From assembly GCA_002470165.1 (NCBI GenBank), contig DKNF01000271.1, positions 1 to 5,792 of the forward strand: a stretch of DNA of 5,792 nucleotides, given 5' to 3'. The position numbers were made by a program, and so were the translations under genes. Under the pieces are notes generated by a model that searched no databases, was not told the origin of the DNA, and saw only the letters and a list, made by a program, of their open reading frames with translations. This DNA is from Betaproteobacteria bacterium UBA7395 (GTDB lineage Bacteria > Pseudomonadota > Gammaproteobacteria > Burkholderiales > Rhodocyclaceae). This document shows positions 1-5,792 of the stretch, piece after piece (position 1 is the first letter of the stretch; the number at the start of each line of letters is the position of its first letter).

Positions 1-296
1 TGCATGCAGCCGTCCTTGCGGATCAGCCACTCGAGCTTGTTGTTCTGCTCGACCTCGGTATAGCGCATCACCGTCCACGACTTGGCCGACAGATCCATCG
101 GGTTGTCGTAGACGCCGTGGCAGTTGCCGACTTCGTCGCGGATGTCGTTCCACTCCGAGCAGGCCACCTGGCACGCCTTGCAGCCGATGCAGGCGGAAAC
201 GTCGATGAGTTTGGCGATCTCCACCGTCTGCCGCACTTGCGTGGACGGCGTCGTGGTGGCGGAGCGCTGTTTGATGTCTAGCGATTGCAATGCCAT
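1..296 (-). CDS. fdnH: Formate dehydrogenase-N, iron-sulfur (beta) subunit, N-terminal part; cut by the window edge
   Basis: The first 98 codons are present and the 3' end lies outside the window. The product is the electron-transfer subunit of respiratory formate dehydrogenase, which carries electrons from FdnG through four [4Fe-4S] clusters to the cytochrome b subunit. The translation begins [15 protein letters not shown] and contains the ferredoxin motif C36-x2-C39-x2-C42-x3-C46 ([17 protein letters not shown]). It continues with a [16 protein letters not shown] stretch and ends in LIRKDGCM, where C97 opens the next cysteine motif. From memory this lines up almost residue for residue with the N terminus of E. 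coli FdnH/FdoH. No signal peptide is visible, as expected for a subunit that is exported with the Tat-tagged FdnG. The start codon lies 12 bases after the fdnG stop, behind a good Shine-Dalgarno, so the two genes form an operon. A cytochrome b gene (fdnI) would be expected further left but cannot be seen. Confidence 0.96.
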   Translation of the reverse strand, partial: MALQSLDIKQRSATTTPSTQVRQTVEIAKLIDVSACIGCKACQVACSEWNDIRDEVGNCHGVYDNPMDLSAKSWTVMRYTEVEQNNKLEWLIRKDGCM

Positions 297-302
297 GTCA
301 GC

Positions 303-308
303 TCTCCT
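303..308 (-). promoter_or_regulatory. Ribosome binding site of fdnH
   Basis: AGGAGA on the minus strand lies 6 bases before the ATG at 296-294, in the 12-base gap between the fdnG stop and fdnH. It fixes the fdnH start and supports translation from the same message as fdnG. Confidence 0.8.
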
Positions 309-3300
309 TTACGCCTTCTCGATGTTGACCAGGAACGCCTTGTATTCCGGCGTCTGCGTGTTGGCGTCACCGACGAACGGGGTCAGGGTGTTGGTGATGA
401 AGCCAGGCCTCGTCGCCCCCTTGAACCCGTAGTGGATCGGGATACCCACCGTGTGGACCTTCTTGCCGTCCACATCGAGCGTCTTGATACGCTTGGTCAC
501 CACCGCCACCGCCTTGATGAAGCCGCGGTTGGAGCGGATCTTGACCTTGTCGCCGGCCTTGATGCCCTTCTCCTTGGCCAGTTCCTCGCCCAGCTCGACG
601 AACTGCTCGGGCTGCATGATCGCGTTGATCTGCGAGAACTTGGTCCAGTAGTGGAAGTGCTCGACCAGACGATAGGTCGTCGCCACGTACGGGAAGTCCT
701 TGGCCGTGCCGAACGCTTCCATGTCGCCCTTGTACACCCGAGCGGCCGGATTGGACTTGGCCTTGGGGTTGTTCGGGTGCATCGGATTGTTGTCCAGCGG
801 GCTTTCGAACGGCTCGTAGTGCTCCGGCATCGGGCCTTCCGCCATCAGCTCGCGGCTGAACAGGCGGCCGACACCTTCCGGCGTCATGATGAAGGGCATG
901 ACGTTCTCTTCCGGCGCGGCATTCGGACGCATGTCCGGAATGTCGTTGCCGCCCCAGGCCGTGCCCGTCCACTTGAGCACGGTACGCTGGGCATCCCACG
1001 GCTTGCCGGCCACGTCGGCGGAAGCGCGGTTGTAGAGGATGCGCCGGTTCACCGGCCAGGCGAAGCCCCAGTTCAGCGTCTGGCCGAGGCCGGAGGGATC
1101 GCTGTTGTCGCGCCGCGCGGTGTTGTTGCCGGCCTGCGACCAGGAACCGCAGTAGATCCAGTTGCCGCAGGCGGTCGAACCGTCGTCGCGCAGCATGGCA
1201 AAGCTCGGCAACTGCTCGCCGGCCTTGACCAGGACCTTGGTCGGGTCCTTGGGATCAACCACGTCGGCCAGCGCCTTGCCGTTGATCTCGCGCAGGAGTT
1301 CTTCGGGCGACGGCTTGGCCGGCTGGGTGTAGGCCCAGGTCAGGTTGAGGATGGGATCCGGGAAAGCACCGCCGTCCTTGGCGTACATGGCCTTCAGACG
1401 CAGGAACAAGGCAGCGATGATCTCGGTGTCGTCCTTGGCGTCGCCCGGACCGTCCGCCGCCTTCCAGCGCCACTGGATGACGCGGCCGGAGTTGGTGAAG
1501 GTGCCCGAGTTTTCGGCGAACAGCGTGGCCGGCAGACGGAACACTTCGGTCGGGATTTCGGCCGGCTTGACGTCGTTGAACTCGCCGTGCGGCTTCCAGA
1601 ACTCGGAGGTGTCGGTGGCCAGCGGATCGATGACGACCATCCACTTCAGCCTGGCCAGCGCGTCACCGACCTTCTTCTTGTTCGGCACCGACGACAGCGG
1701 GTTGAAGCCCTGGCAGATGAAGCCGTTGATCTTGCCCTCGAACATCGCGTGGAAGATGGCCAGCGTGTCGCCCGGCCCGCCCAGTTTGGGCAGCCAGTCG
1801 AAGGCGAAGCCGTTTTCCGGGGTGGCGGCGTTGCCGTACCAGGCCTTGCACAGGCTGGTGAACCACTTCGGGAAGTTCTGCGGGAAGTTCATCTGGTTCG
1901 GCCGCAGCGCCTTGGGCGTGCGCTTCTCCAGATAGCTGGTGCGATCCTTGTCGGCCTCGGTCGGCGCCGACAGGTAGCCCGGCAAGTTCTGCGAGTAGGC
2001 GCACATGTCGGTGATGCCCTGGACGTTGGCATGGCCGCGCAAGGCGCCGATGCCACCGCCGGCCATGCCCATGTTGCCGAGCAGCAACTGGATCATCGCC
2101 ATGCAGCGGATGTTCTGCGAACCCACCGAGTGCTCGGTCCAGCCCAGCGCGTACAGGCTGGTCATCACCTTGTCCTTGACGGCGGTCGAGGCAATGTACT
2201 CGCACACCTTGAGGAAAGCGTCCTTGGGCGTACCGCAGACCTGCTGCACCACTTCCGGCGTATAGCGGGCGTAGTGGGCCTTCATCAGCTGGAAGACGCA
2301 GCGCGGGTCCTGCAGGGTTTCGTCGACCTTGGCAAAACCGTCCTCGCCCATCTGGTACTTCCAGGTGGACTTGTCGTAGTTGCGCTTCTCCTCGTTGTAG
2401 CCGGAGAAGATGCCGTCTTCGAAGCCGTAGCCTTCGTCGATCAGGAAAGCGGCGTTGGTGTAGGCCTTGACGTACTCGTGCTGGAGCTTGTCATGGCTGA
2501 CCAGGTAATTGATGACGCCGCCGAGGAAGGCGATGTCGGAACCCGGCCGGATCGGCGCGTAGTAGTCGGCCACCGATGCCGTGCGGTTGAAGCGCGGATC
2601 GACGACGACAAGCTTTGCCTTACGATTCTTCTTGGCCTCGATCGCCCATTTGAAGCCGCAAGGATGCGCTTCGGCGGGATTGCCGCCCATGACGAAAATG
2701 AGGTCTGCGTTCTTGATGTCCACCCAATGGTTGGTCATCGCACCACGCCCAAAACTCGGAGCCAGACTGGCCACCGTAGGGGAGTGTCAAATGCGTGCCT
2801 GGGTGTCGAGCGCAGTGACGCCGAGACCGCGCAGGGTCTTGACGGTCAGGTAACCGGCTTCGTTCGAAGAGGCGGAAGAGACCAGCGCACCCATCGTCGG
2901 CCAGCGGTTGACGGTCAGGCCGTCGGCGTTCTGGGCGATGAAGTTGGCGTCGCGGTCGGCCTTCATGTGGGCGGCGATGCGATCGAGCGCTTCGTTCCAG
3001 GAAATCCGCTTCCATTCGCTGGAACCGGCTTCGCGGACTTCCGGCCACTTCAGGCGGTCCTTGCTCTGGATCATGTCGCGCAGGCCGGCACCCTTCGGGC
3101 ACAGCGTACCGCGGTTGACCGGATTATCCGGGTCGCCTTCGATGTGGATGATCTCGGACTGGGAATTCTTGGACTTGTCCCCGGTCGAGTAGATGAGCAC
3201 CCCGCAGGACACCGAGCAATACGGGCAGATATTGCGCGTTTCGGTGGCGCGGGCGAGCTTGAAGGTGCGTACTTCCGCCAGGGCTGCGGTCGGGGAGAAG

Positions 3301-3374
3301 CCCATCACTGCGATGGACGAACCCGTGAGCCCGGCGGAGCAGACCTTGAAGAACTGCCGCCTGTTCATGTTCAT
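309..3374 (-). CDS. fdnG: Formate dehydrogenase-N, catalytic (alpha) subunit, selenocysteine- and molybdopterin-dependent, Tat-exported
   Basis: The enzyme oxidises formate to CO2 at a bis-molybdopterin guanine dinucleotide cofactor and passes electrons to FdnH. It should face the periplasm. The gene is 1022 codons including the TAA stop, giving 1021 residues; E. coli FdnG has about 1015. It reads through an in-frame TGA at 2787-2789 as selenocysteine 196 (context NQ/DTQAR-I-Sec-HSPTVASLAP). The N terminus has a twin-arginine signal (NRRQFFK) with a likely cleavage after ALA at residue 33. The [4Fe-4S] ligands are C50, C53, C57 and C92, and conserved K94 follows. H197 and R446 (in RGHANVQG) match the known active-site His and Arg. 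MGMAGGG at 435-441 and the C-terminal pterin-binding domain (roughly 870-1010, ending QTPEYKAFLVNIEKA) are intact. I chose the ATG at 3374 because AGGAGG precedes it and the Tat motif follows at once. An upstream in-frame ATG at 3434 falls inside the sigma-54 promoter. fdoG is an alternative name for the same family. Confidence 0.97.
2757..2789 (-). promoter_or_regulatory. SECIS element (bacterial selenocysteine insertion hairpin) in fdnG
   Basis: Numbering the U of UGA as 1, the RNA downstream can fold as follows: a lower stem CGG (2776-2774) with CCG (2759-2757), a single unpaired U at position 17 (2773), an upper stem GGCC (2772-2769) with GGCU (2763-2760, including one G-U pair), and the loop AGUCU (2768-2764). 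In the E. coli fdhF element, the bulged U17 and loop bases G23 and U24 are the known SelB contacts. Here U17, G23 (2767) and U24 (2766) are all in the same places. The fold was made by eye, not computed. Confidence 0.9.
2787..2789 (-). other. Selenocysteine codon (UGA recoded), FdnG residue 196
   Basis: On the minus strand this is TGA followed by CAC. Both flanking frames match formate dehydrogenase-N without loss or gain of residues. The codon number, 196, counted from the ATG at 3374, equals the selenocysteine position in E. coli FdnG. An automatic gene caller would split fdnG here into a 195-residue product and a truncated 3' gene. Confidence 0.97.
3276..3374 (-). other. Twin-arginine (Tat) signal peptide of FdnG
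   Basis: Residues 1-33 of FdnG. The motif N-R-R-Q-F-F-K at residues 4-10 is followed by a weakly hydrophobic stretch (about 14-27) and an A-L-A site before E34. Tat export of the folded, cofactor-loaded FdnG-FdnH pair is established for the E. coli enzyme; the cleavage point is my inference. Confidence 0.88.
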
Positions 3375-3384
3375 TGTGTTTTTT

Positions 3385-3390
3385 CCTCCT
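3385..3390 (-). promoter_or_regulatory. Ribosome binding site of fdnG
   Basis: AGGAGG, a full Shine-Dalgarno core, lies 10 bases upstream of the ATG at 3374-3372, with an A-rich spacer. A second in-frame ATG two codons later (3368) is also possible, but the first has the better spacing and keeps both arginines of the Tat motif either way. Confidence 0.85.
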
Positions 3391-3422
3391 GAATGCGACT
3401 CCCTGTCGCAAGGAAAAACCAC

Positions 3423-3438
3423 TGCAACGACCATGCCA
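3423..3438 (-). promoter_or_regulatory. Sigma-54 (RpoN) -24/-12 promoter of the fdnGH operon
   Basis: The minus strand reads TGGCATGGTCGTTGCA. Against the sigma-54 consensus TGGCACG-R-N3-TTGCW the only mismatch is T for C at position 6. The invariant GG (3437-3436) and GC (3425-3424) have exactly 10 bases between them, as required. The predicted transcript starts near 3412, giving a leader of about 38 bases that contains the AGGAGG. Sigma-54 promoters need an ATP-dependent activator bound upstream, and the paired palindromes at 3496-3538 are suitably placed. I see no FNR (TTGAT-N4-ATCAA) site here, although E. coli fdnG depends on FNR and NarL. Confidence 0.83.
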
Positions 3439-3495
3439 TTCGGCGCAAGTCACTGAGGCGAAAGACTTCGGGTTTGAGCCCCGGCGCGAAAACCG

Positions 3496-3508
3496 GGACA
3501 TTTTGTCC
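3496..3508. promoter_or_regulatory. Promoter-proximal operator, GGACA-TTT-TGTCC
   Basis: A 13-base palindrome (5-base arms around 3 bases), centred at 3502. This is about 90 bases upstream of the predicted sigma-54 start, within the usual range for enhancer-binding proteins. The activator is not identified. Confidence 0.68.
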
Positions 3509-3525
3509 ACTCCACCAGAGCAAAT

Positions 3526-3538
3526 GGACAAAATGTCC
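3526..3538. promoter_or_regulatory. Promoter-distal operator, GGACA-AAA-TGTCC
   Basis: The second copy of the same palindrome, inverted relative to the first. It is centred at 3532, about 120 bases upstream of the predicted start. The 30-base centre-to-centre spacing is close to three helical turns, which would put two bound dimers on nearly the same face of the DNA. It ends 11 bases short of the selU stop codon. Confidence 0.68.
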
Positions 3539-3549
3539 CAATTCACGAA

Positions 3550-4629
3550 TCAGGGCGCCAAGGCCTGGACCTGCTGCGCCACCCGGGCAATTTCCTCTGT
3601 CGTCAGCGCGCCGGCCTCGATCTGTCGGCGCGGGCCGCGCAGATGGCCCAGGGCGCGCCCGTACAGCGGATCGTAGTGGAGTTCGAGCAGGGAAGCGGTC
3701 AGACGGGAAAAATCGCCCTGCCCGGCCAGTTCCAGCCAGTCGTCGATACGCTCGTTGCCGAGCAGTGCACGCAGACCGTTCAGACGCACAGCCAGTTCCC
3801 CGATATCGTGCAGAAAATGCGGGTAATCCTGCAGCAGGAAAGCGACGCGGTCGTCGCGGGCAACCCGGATTTCGCTGCACGGCGCCTGCTGCATGGCGAG
3901 GAACAGGGCTTCCGGCAGGCGCAGGCGGCCGATCTTGCGCGACTCCGATTCGACGAACACCGGCCGCGCCGGATCGAAGGCGGCCAGCGCGTGCCACAGG
4001 CAGGTCTCGAACCATTTCTGCCCCGGCTGCGCCTGACCGGGCTGCCCGCCGAGCACCGAGCCCTTGTGGCAGGCCAGGCCCTCCAGGTCGAGCACCTGGG
4101 CGCCCTGCCCGGCCATGGCCTGGAGGATGCGCGTCTTGCCCGAGCCGGTCGGCCCGGCGATGACGTGAAAACGGTACAGGCCGGGCAGGCGCTCCAGTTC
4201 GGCCAGCACATGATTGCGGAAAGCCTTGTAACCGCCTTCGAGCTGGCAGGCATCCCAGCCGACCGAGCGGAACACCGTGGTCATCGCGCCGGAACGCATG
4301 CCGCCACGCCAGCAGACGATCAGCGGCCGCCAGGACTTGTCCCGCTCGAGGAAGCGTTCCTGCAAATGACGGGCGATATTGGCCGAGATGTAGGCAGCGC
4401 CCAGTTTCTTGGCGACGAAGGGCGAGACCTGCTTGTACAGCGTGCCAACCTCGGCCCGCTGTGCGTCGTCGAGAACCGGACAGGAAATCGCACCGGGAAT
4501 GTGGTCGTCGGCGAATTCGGCCGGCGAACGGACGTCGATGATCTCGTCGAAACCGGCCAGCGCGTCGAGGCTGGCGATCCCCTTGCGCGAGGACGGTCGT
4601 TGATTTGCCGGCGGCCTGTCGTCGCGCAT
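3550..4629 (-). CDS. selU: tRNA 2-selenouridine synthase (SelU/MnmH)
   Basis: The enzyme replaces sulfur by selenium in the wobble 2-thiouridine of tRNAs for Lys, Glu and Gln. It uses selenophosphate and, in the E. coli enzyme, passes through a geranylated intermediate. The product is 359 residues; E. coli SelU has 364. An N-terminal rhodanese domain (about 10-140) shows IIDVRSPAEFADDHIPGA at 30-47 and the catalytic loop CWRGGMRS with C106 (equivalent to E. coli Cys97). A C-terminal P-loop domain shows GPTGSGKT at 159-166, DLEGLACHKGS at 181-191, VESESRKIG at 226-234 and a late LLELHYDPLYGR at 314-325, all family hallmarks. The ATG at 4629 is preceded by a Shine-Dalgarno and starts before the rhodanese core; the stop is TGA. 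It is divergent from selD, which makes its selenium donor. It lies upstream of fdnG on the same strand, but fdnG has its own promoter. Confidence 0.96.
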   Translation of the reverse strand: MRDDRPPANQRPSSRKGIASLDALAGFDEIIDVRSPAEFADDHIPGAISCPVLDDAQRAEVGTLYKQVSPFVAKKLGAAYISANIARHLQERFLERDKSWRPLIVCWRGGMRSGAMTTVFRSVGWDACQLEGGYKAFRNHVLAELERLPGLYRFHVIAGPTGSGKTRILQAMAGQGAQVLDLEGLACHKGSVLGGQPGQAQPGQKWFETCLWHALAAFDPARPVFVESESRKIGRLRLPEALFLAMQQAPCSEIRVARDDRVAFLLQDYPHFLHDIGELAVRLNGLRALLGNERIDDWLELAGQGDFSRLTASLLELHYDPLYGRALGHLRGPRRQIEAGALTTEEIARVAQQVQALAP

Positions 4630-4638
4630 TTTCCTTTA

Positions 4639-4643
4639 TCCTT
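4639..4643 (-). promoter_or_regulatory. Ribosome binding site of selU
   Basis: AAGGA on the minus strand lies 9 bases before the ATG at 4629-4627. A second AAGGA-like stretch closer to the ATG is too near to be used. Confidence 0.6.
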
Positions 4644-4681
4644 CGCCCTTTCAAGCCAAAGACGGCATTTTAACGAAGTTC

Positions 4682-4685
4682 AGGA
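4682..4685 (+). promoter_or_regulatory. Ribosome binding site of selD
   Basis: AGGA lies 7 bases before the ATG at 4693. It supports this start rather than the much longer open frame that extends back to 3643 through selU. Confidence 0.6.
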
Positions 4686-4692
4686 TCAGCTC

Positions 4693-5751
4693 ATGGACAA
4701 ACCTTCCGCAAACCCGCCCCCCCTGCGCCTGACCCAGTTCGCCCATGGCGGCGGCTGCGGCTGCAAGATCTCGCCGGCCGTTCTGAGCAACATCCTGAAG
4801 CACGTCGACCGCGGCCTGATTCCGCCCCAACTGATGGTCGGCATCGAATCCTCGGACGACGCCGCCGTCTACCGCCTCAACGACACGCAGGCGCTGGTCG
4901 CCACTACCGACTTCTTCACCCCGGTGGTCGACGACCCGCGCGATTTCGGCCGCATCGCCGCCGCCAATGCCCTGTCCGACGTCTATGCCATGGGCGGTAA
5001 GCCGATCCTGGCGCTGGCCTTGGTCGGCATGCCGATCGACAAGCTGCCGCCGGAAGTCATCGGCCAGATCATCGAAGGCGGCAGCAGCATCTGCCGCGAA
5101 GCCGGCATCCCGGTCGCCGGCGGGCACTCGATCGACGTCGTCGAACCGATCTACGGCCTGGTCGCCCTCGGCCTGGTCCATCCCGACAAGCTCAAGAGGA
5201 ATCGCGACGCACAGGCCGGCGATTGCCTGGTGCTGGGCAAGCCGCTCGGCATCGGCGTGCTGTCGGCGGCGCTCAAGCAAGGCAAGCTGTCGGCCGCCGG
5301 CTACGCCGAGATGCTGCGCTGGACGACCAAGCTCAACACCCCCGGCCCCAAGCTCGCGGAACTGGCAGGCGTGCACGCGCTGACCGACGTCACCGGCTTC
5401 GGCCTGGCCGGCCATCTGCTGGAAATCTGCCGGGGTGCCGGCCTCGGCGCCGACGTCAATTTCGCCGACCTGCCGGTGATCGCCGAAGCGCTGGACTGGC
5501 TCGGCCAGGGCGTCGCCACCGGCGCCTCGACCCGCAACTGGGCCAGTTACGGCGACGAAGTCGAACTGCCGGCCGACTTCGCCCCGTGGCAGCAGAAGCT
5601 GGTGACCGACCCGCAAACCTCGGGCGGCCTGCTGGTCAGTTGCGCCCCGGACTGCGTGGACGCGGTGCTCGACATCTTCCGCGCCGACGGCTTCAGCGAA
5701 GCCCGGGTGATCGGCCAGATGCGCGCAGGCAGCGGCGTTAGCGTTCGCTGA
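4693..5751 (+). CDS. selD: Selenide, water dikinase (selenophosphate synthetase)
   Basis: SelD makes selenophosphate from selenide and ATP, releasing AMP and phosphate. It is the selenium donor for both selenocysteine synthesis and SelU, and acts in the cytoplasm. The product is 352 residues, the usual length (E. coli 347). The N-terminal glycine-rich loop is HGGGCGCK with C22, C24 and K25. C22 matches the catalytic Cys17 of E. coli, with K25 matching Lys20. It is a cysteine (TGC), not the selenocysteine found in some SelD proteins. Further hallmarks are SSDDAAVY at 53-60, TTDFFTPVVDDP at 71-82, NALSDVYAMGGKP at 92-104, AGGHSID at 142-148, TDVTGFGLAGHL at 231-242 and TDPQTSGGLL at 305-314. 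The aspartates near 55, 73, 96 and 232 correspond to metal and ATP ligands of the family. The ATG at 4693 gives the standard N terminus and has a Shine-Dalgarno. The stop is TGA at 5749-5751, directly before a hairpin. Confidence 0.97.
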   Translation: MDKPSANPPPLRLTQFAHGGGCGCKISPAVLSNILKHVDRGLIPPQLMVGIESSDDAAVYRLNDTQALVATTDFFTPVVDDPRDFGRIAAANALSDVYAMGGKPILALALVGMPIDKLPPEVIGQIIEGGSSICREAGIPVAGGHSIDVVEPIYGLVALGLVHPDKLKRNRDAQAGDCLVLGKPLGIGVLSAALKQGKLSAAGYAEMLRWTTKLNTPGPKLAELAGVHALTDVTGFGLAGHLLEICRGAGLGADVNFADLPVIAEALDWLGQGVATGASTRNWASYGDEVELPADFAPWQQKLVTDPQTSGGLLVSCAPDCVDAVLDIFRADGFSEARVIGQMRAGSGVSVR

Positions 5752-5792
5752 CGCCGGCCATCAACGACCGCGTGCCTTGGCCGGCGGCCTTT
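5752..5792 (+). terminator. Probable rho-independent terminator after selD (tail cut by the window end)
   Basis: CGCCGGCCA at 5752-5760 and TGGCCGGCG at 5778-5786 are perfect reverse complements, giving a 9-base-pair GC-rich stem with a 17-base loop. It starts directly at the selD stop. GCCTTT follows and the window ends in the T-run, so the tail length is unknown. A small alternative hairpin, GGCC-GGC-GGCC at 5779-5789, overlaps the right arm and sits directly against the T's. Confidence 0.6.

Larger units (their letters stand above)
3495..3539 (-). repeat. Perfect 15-base inverted repeat upstream of fdnG: probable activator binding region
   Basis: GGGACATTTTGTCCA at 3495-3509 is the exact reverse complement of TGGACAAAATGTCCC at 3525-3539, with a 15-base spacer. 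Each arm is itself a palindrome, so the structure is best read as two operator copies facing each other. As RNA from the selU side it would form a 15-base-pair hairpin, starting 10 bases after the selU stop and followed by GGTTTTCG. A second role as a weak selU terminator is therefore possible, but four T's make a poor tail. Confidence 0.85.
4630..4692. promoter_or_regulatory. Divergent selU-selD intergenic region
   Basis: Only 63 bases separate the two start codons, so both promoters must lie here or overlap the gene starts. It is more AT-rich than the genes. TAAAAT on the minus strand (4672-4667) resembles a -10 box for selU, but I find no convincing -35 partner on either strand and no sigma-54 site. 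The leaders must be short. Confidence 0.4.

Noticed and set aside
285..3392. A 1035-codon open frame on the plus strand, opposite fdnG
   Set aside because: It is antisense to a clearly recognised gene. Its translation is rich in Arg, Val, Gly and His with no recognisable domain, as expected for the complementary frame of a high-GC gene.
3375..3434. Upstream ATG at 3434 that would add 20 residues to FdnG
   Set aside because: It lies inside the sigma-54 element and upstream of the predicted transcript start. It would also move the Tat motif away from the N terminus, and it lacks the AGGAGG found before 3374.
3439..3494. An IHF site between the sigma-54 promoter and the palindromes
   Set aside because: No good match to WATCAA-N4-TTR on either strand; the stretch is GC-rich. 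Bending may not be needed or may use another protein.
3124..3552. The selU stop (TGA, 3550-3552) as a second selenocysteine codon, since the frame stays open beyond it
   Set aside because: SelU is already full length at this stop. The sequence past it has no family match, and there is no SECIS-like hairpin with the U17/G23/U24 pattern directly after it.
3643..4692. A 350-codon plus-strand extension upstream of selD in the same frame
   Set aside because: It runs antisense through selU. The SelD family begins at the ATG at 4693, which has its own Shine-Dalgarno.
4756..4764. Selenocysteine in SelD itself, as in some bacteria
   Set aside because: The catalytic position is TGC (C22), so this SelD is the cysteine form.
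4651..5616. A 321-codon minus-strand frame opposite selD
   Set aside because: It is a shadow of selD in high-GC sequence, with no family resemblance.

Overview
The window comes from a high-GC Gram-negative bacterium. The proteins closely resemble proteobacterial respiratory formate dehydrogenase-N and selenium-metabolism proteins. A betaproteobacterium, for example of the Rhodocyclales type, is a reasonable inference from base composition and gene content, but nothing here proves it. All the genes concern selenium: making the activated selenium donor, using it on tRNA, and using it in a selenocysteine enzyme.

Layout from left to right. On the minus strand, 1-296 is the start of fdnH, the iron-sulfur subunit of formate dehydrogenase-N, cut by the window edge. 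Just upstream of it on the same strand, 309-3374 is fdnG, the Tat-exported catalytic subunit. fdnG looks like two open reading frames because of an in-frame TGA at 2787-2789. That TGA is the selenocysteine codon, at residue 196, and a bacterial SECIS hairpin follows it directly. Between fdnG and the next gene is a 175-base control region (3375-3549). It holds a strong Shine-Dalgarno, a near-consensus sigma-54 promoter (3423-3438), and a perfect 15-base inverted repeat (3495-3539). The repeat arms are two copies of a GGACA-N3-TGTCC palindrome, placed where an enhancer-binding activator would sit. Next, 3550-4629 on the minus strand is selU (mnmH), the tRNA 2-selenouridine synthase. After a 63-base divergent gap, 4693-5751 on the plus strand is selD, selenophosphate synthetase, followed by a probable terminator that runs into the window end.

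How they fit together: SelD makes selenophosphate. SelU uses it to convert wobble 2-thiouridine to 2-selenouridine in tRNA. The selenocysteine pathway (SelA, SelB and tRNA-Sec, none of them in this window) uses it to make the residue at the active site of FdnG. FdnG, FdnH and a membrane cytochrome b subunit, expected beyond the left edge, would oxidise formate in the periplasm and pass electrons to the quinone pool. The genes themselves are known families. The least ordinary part is the apparent sigma-54 control of the formate dehydrogenase operon through the paired palindromes, whose activator I cannot name.
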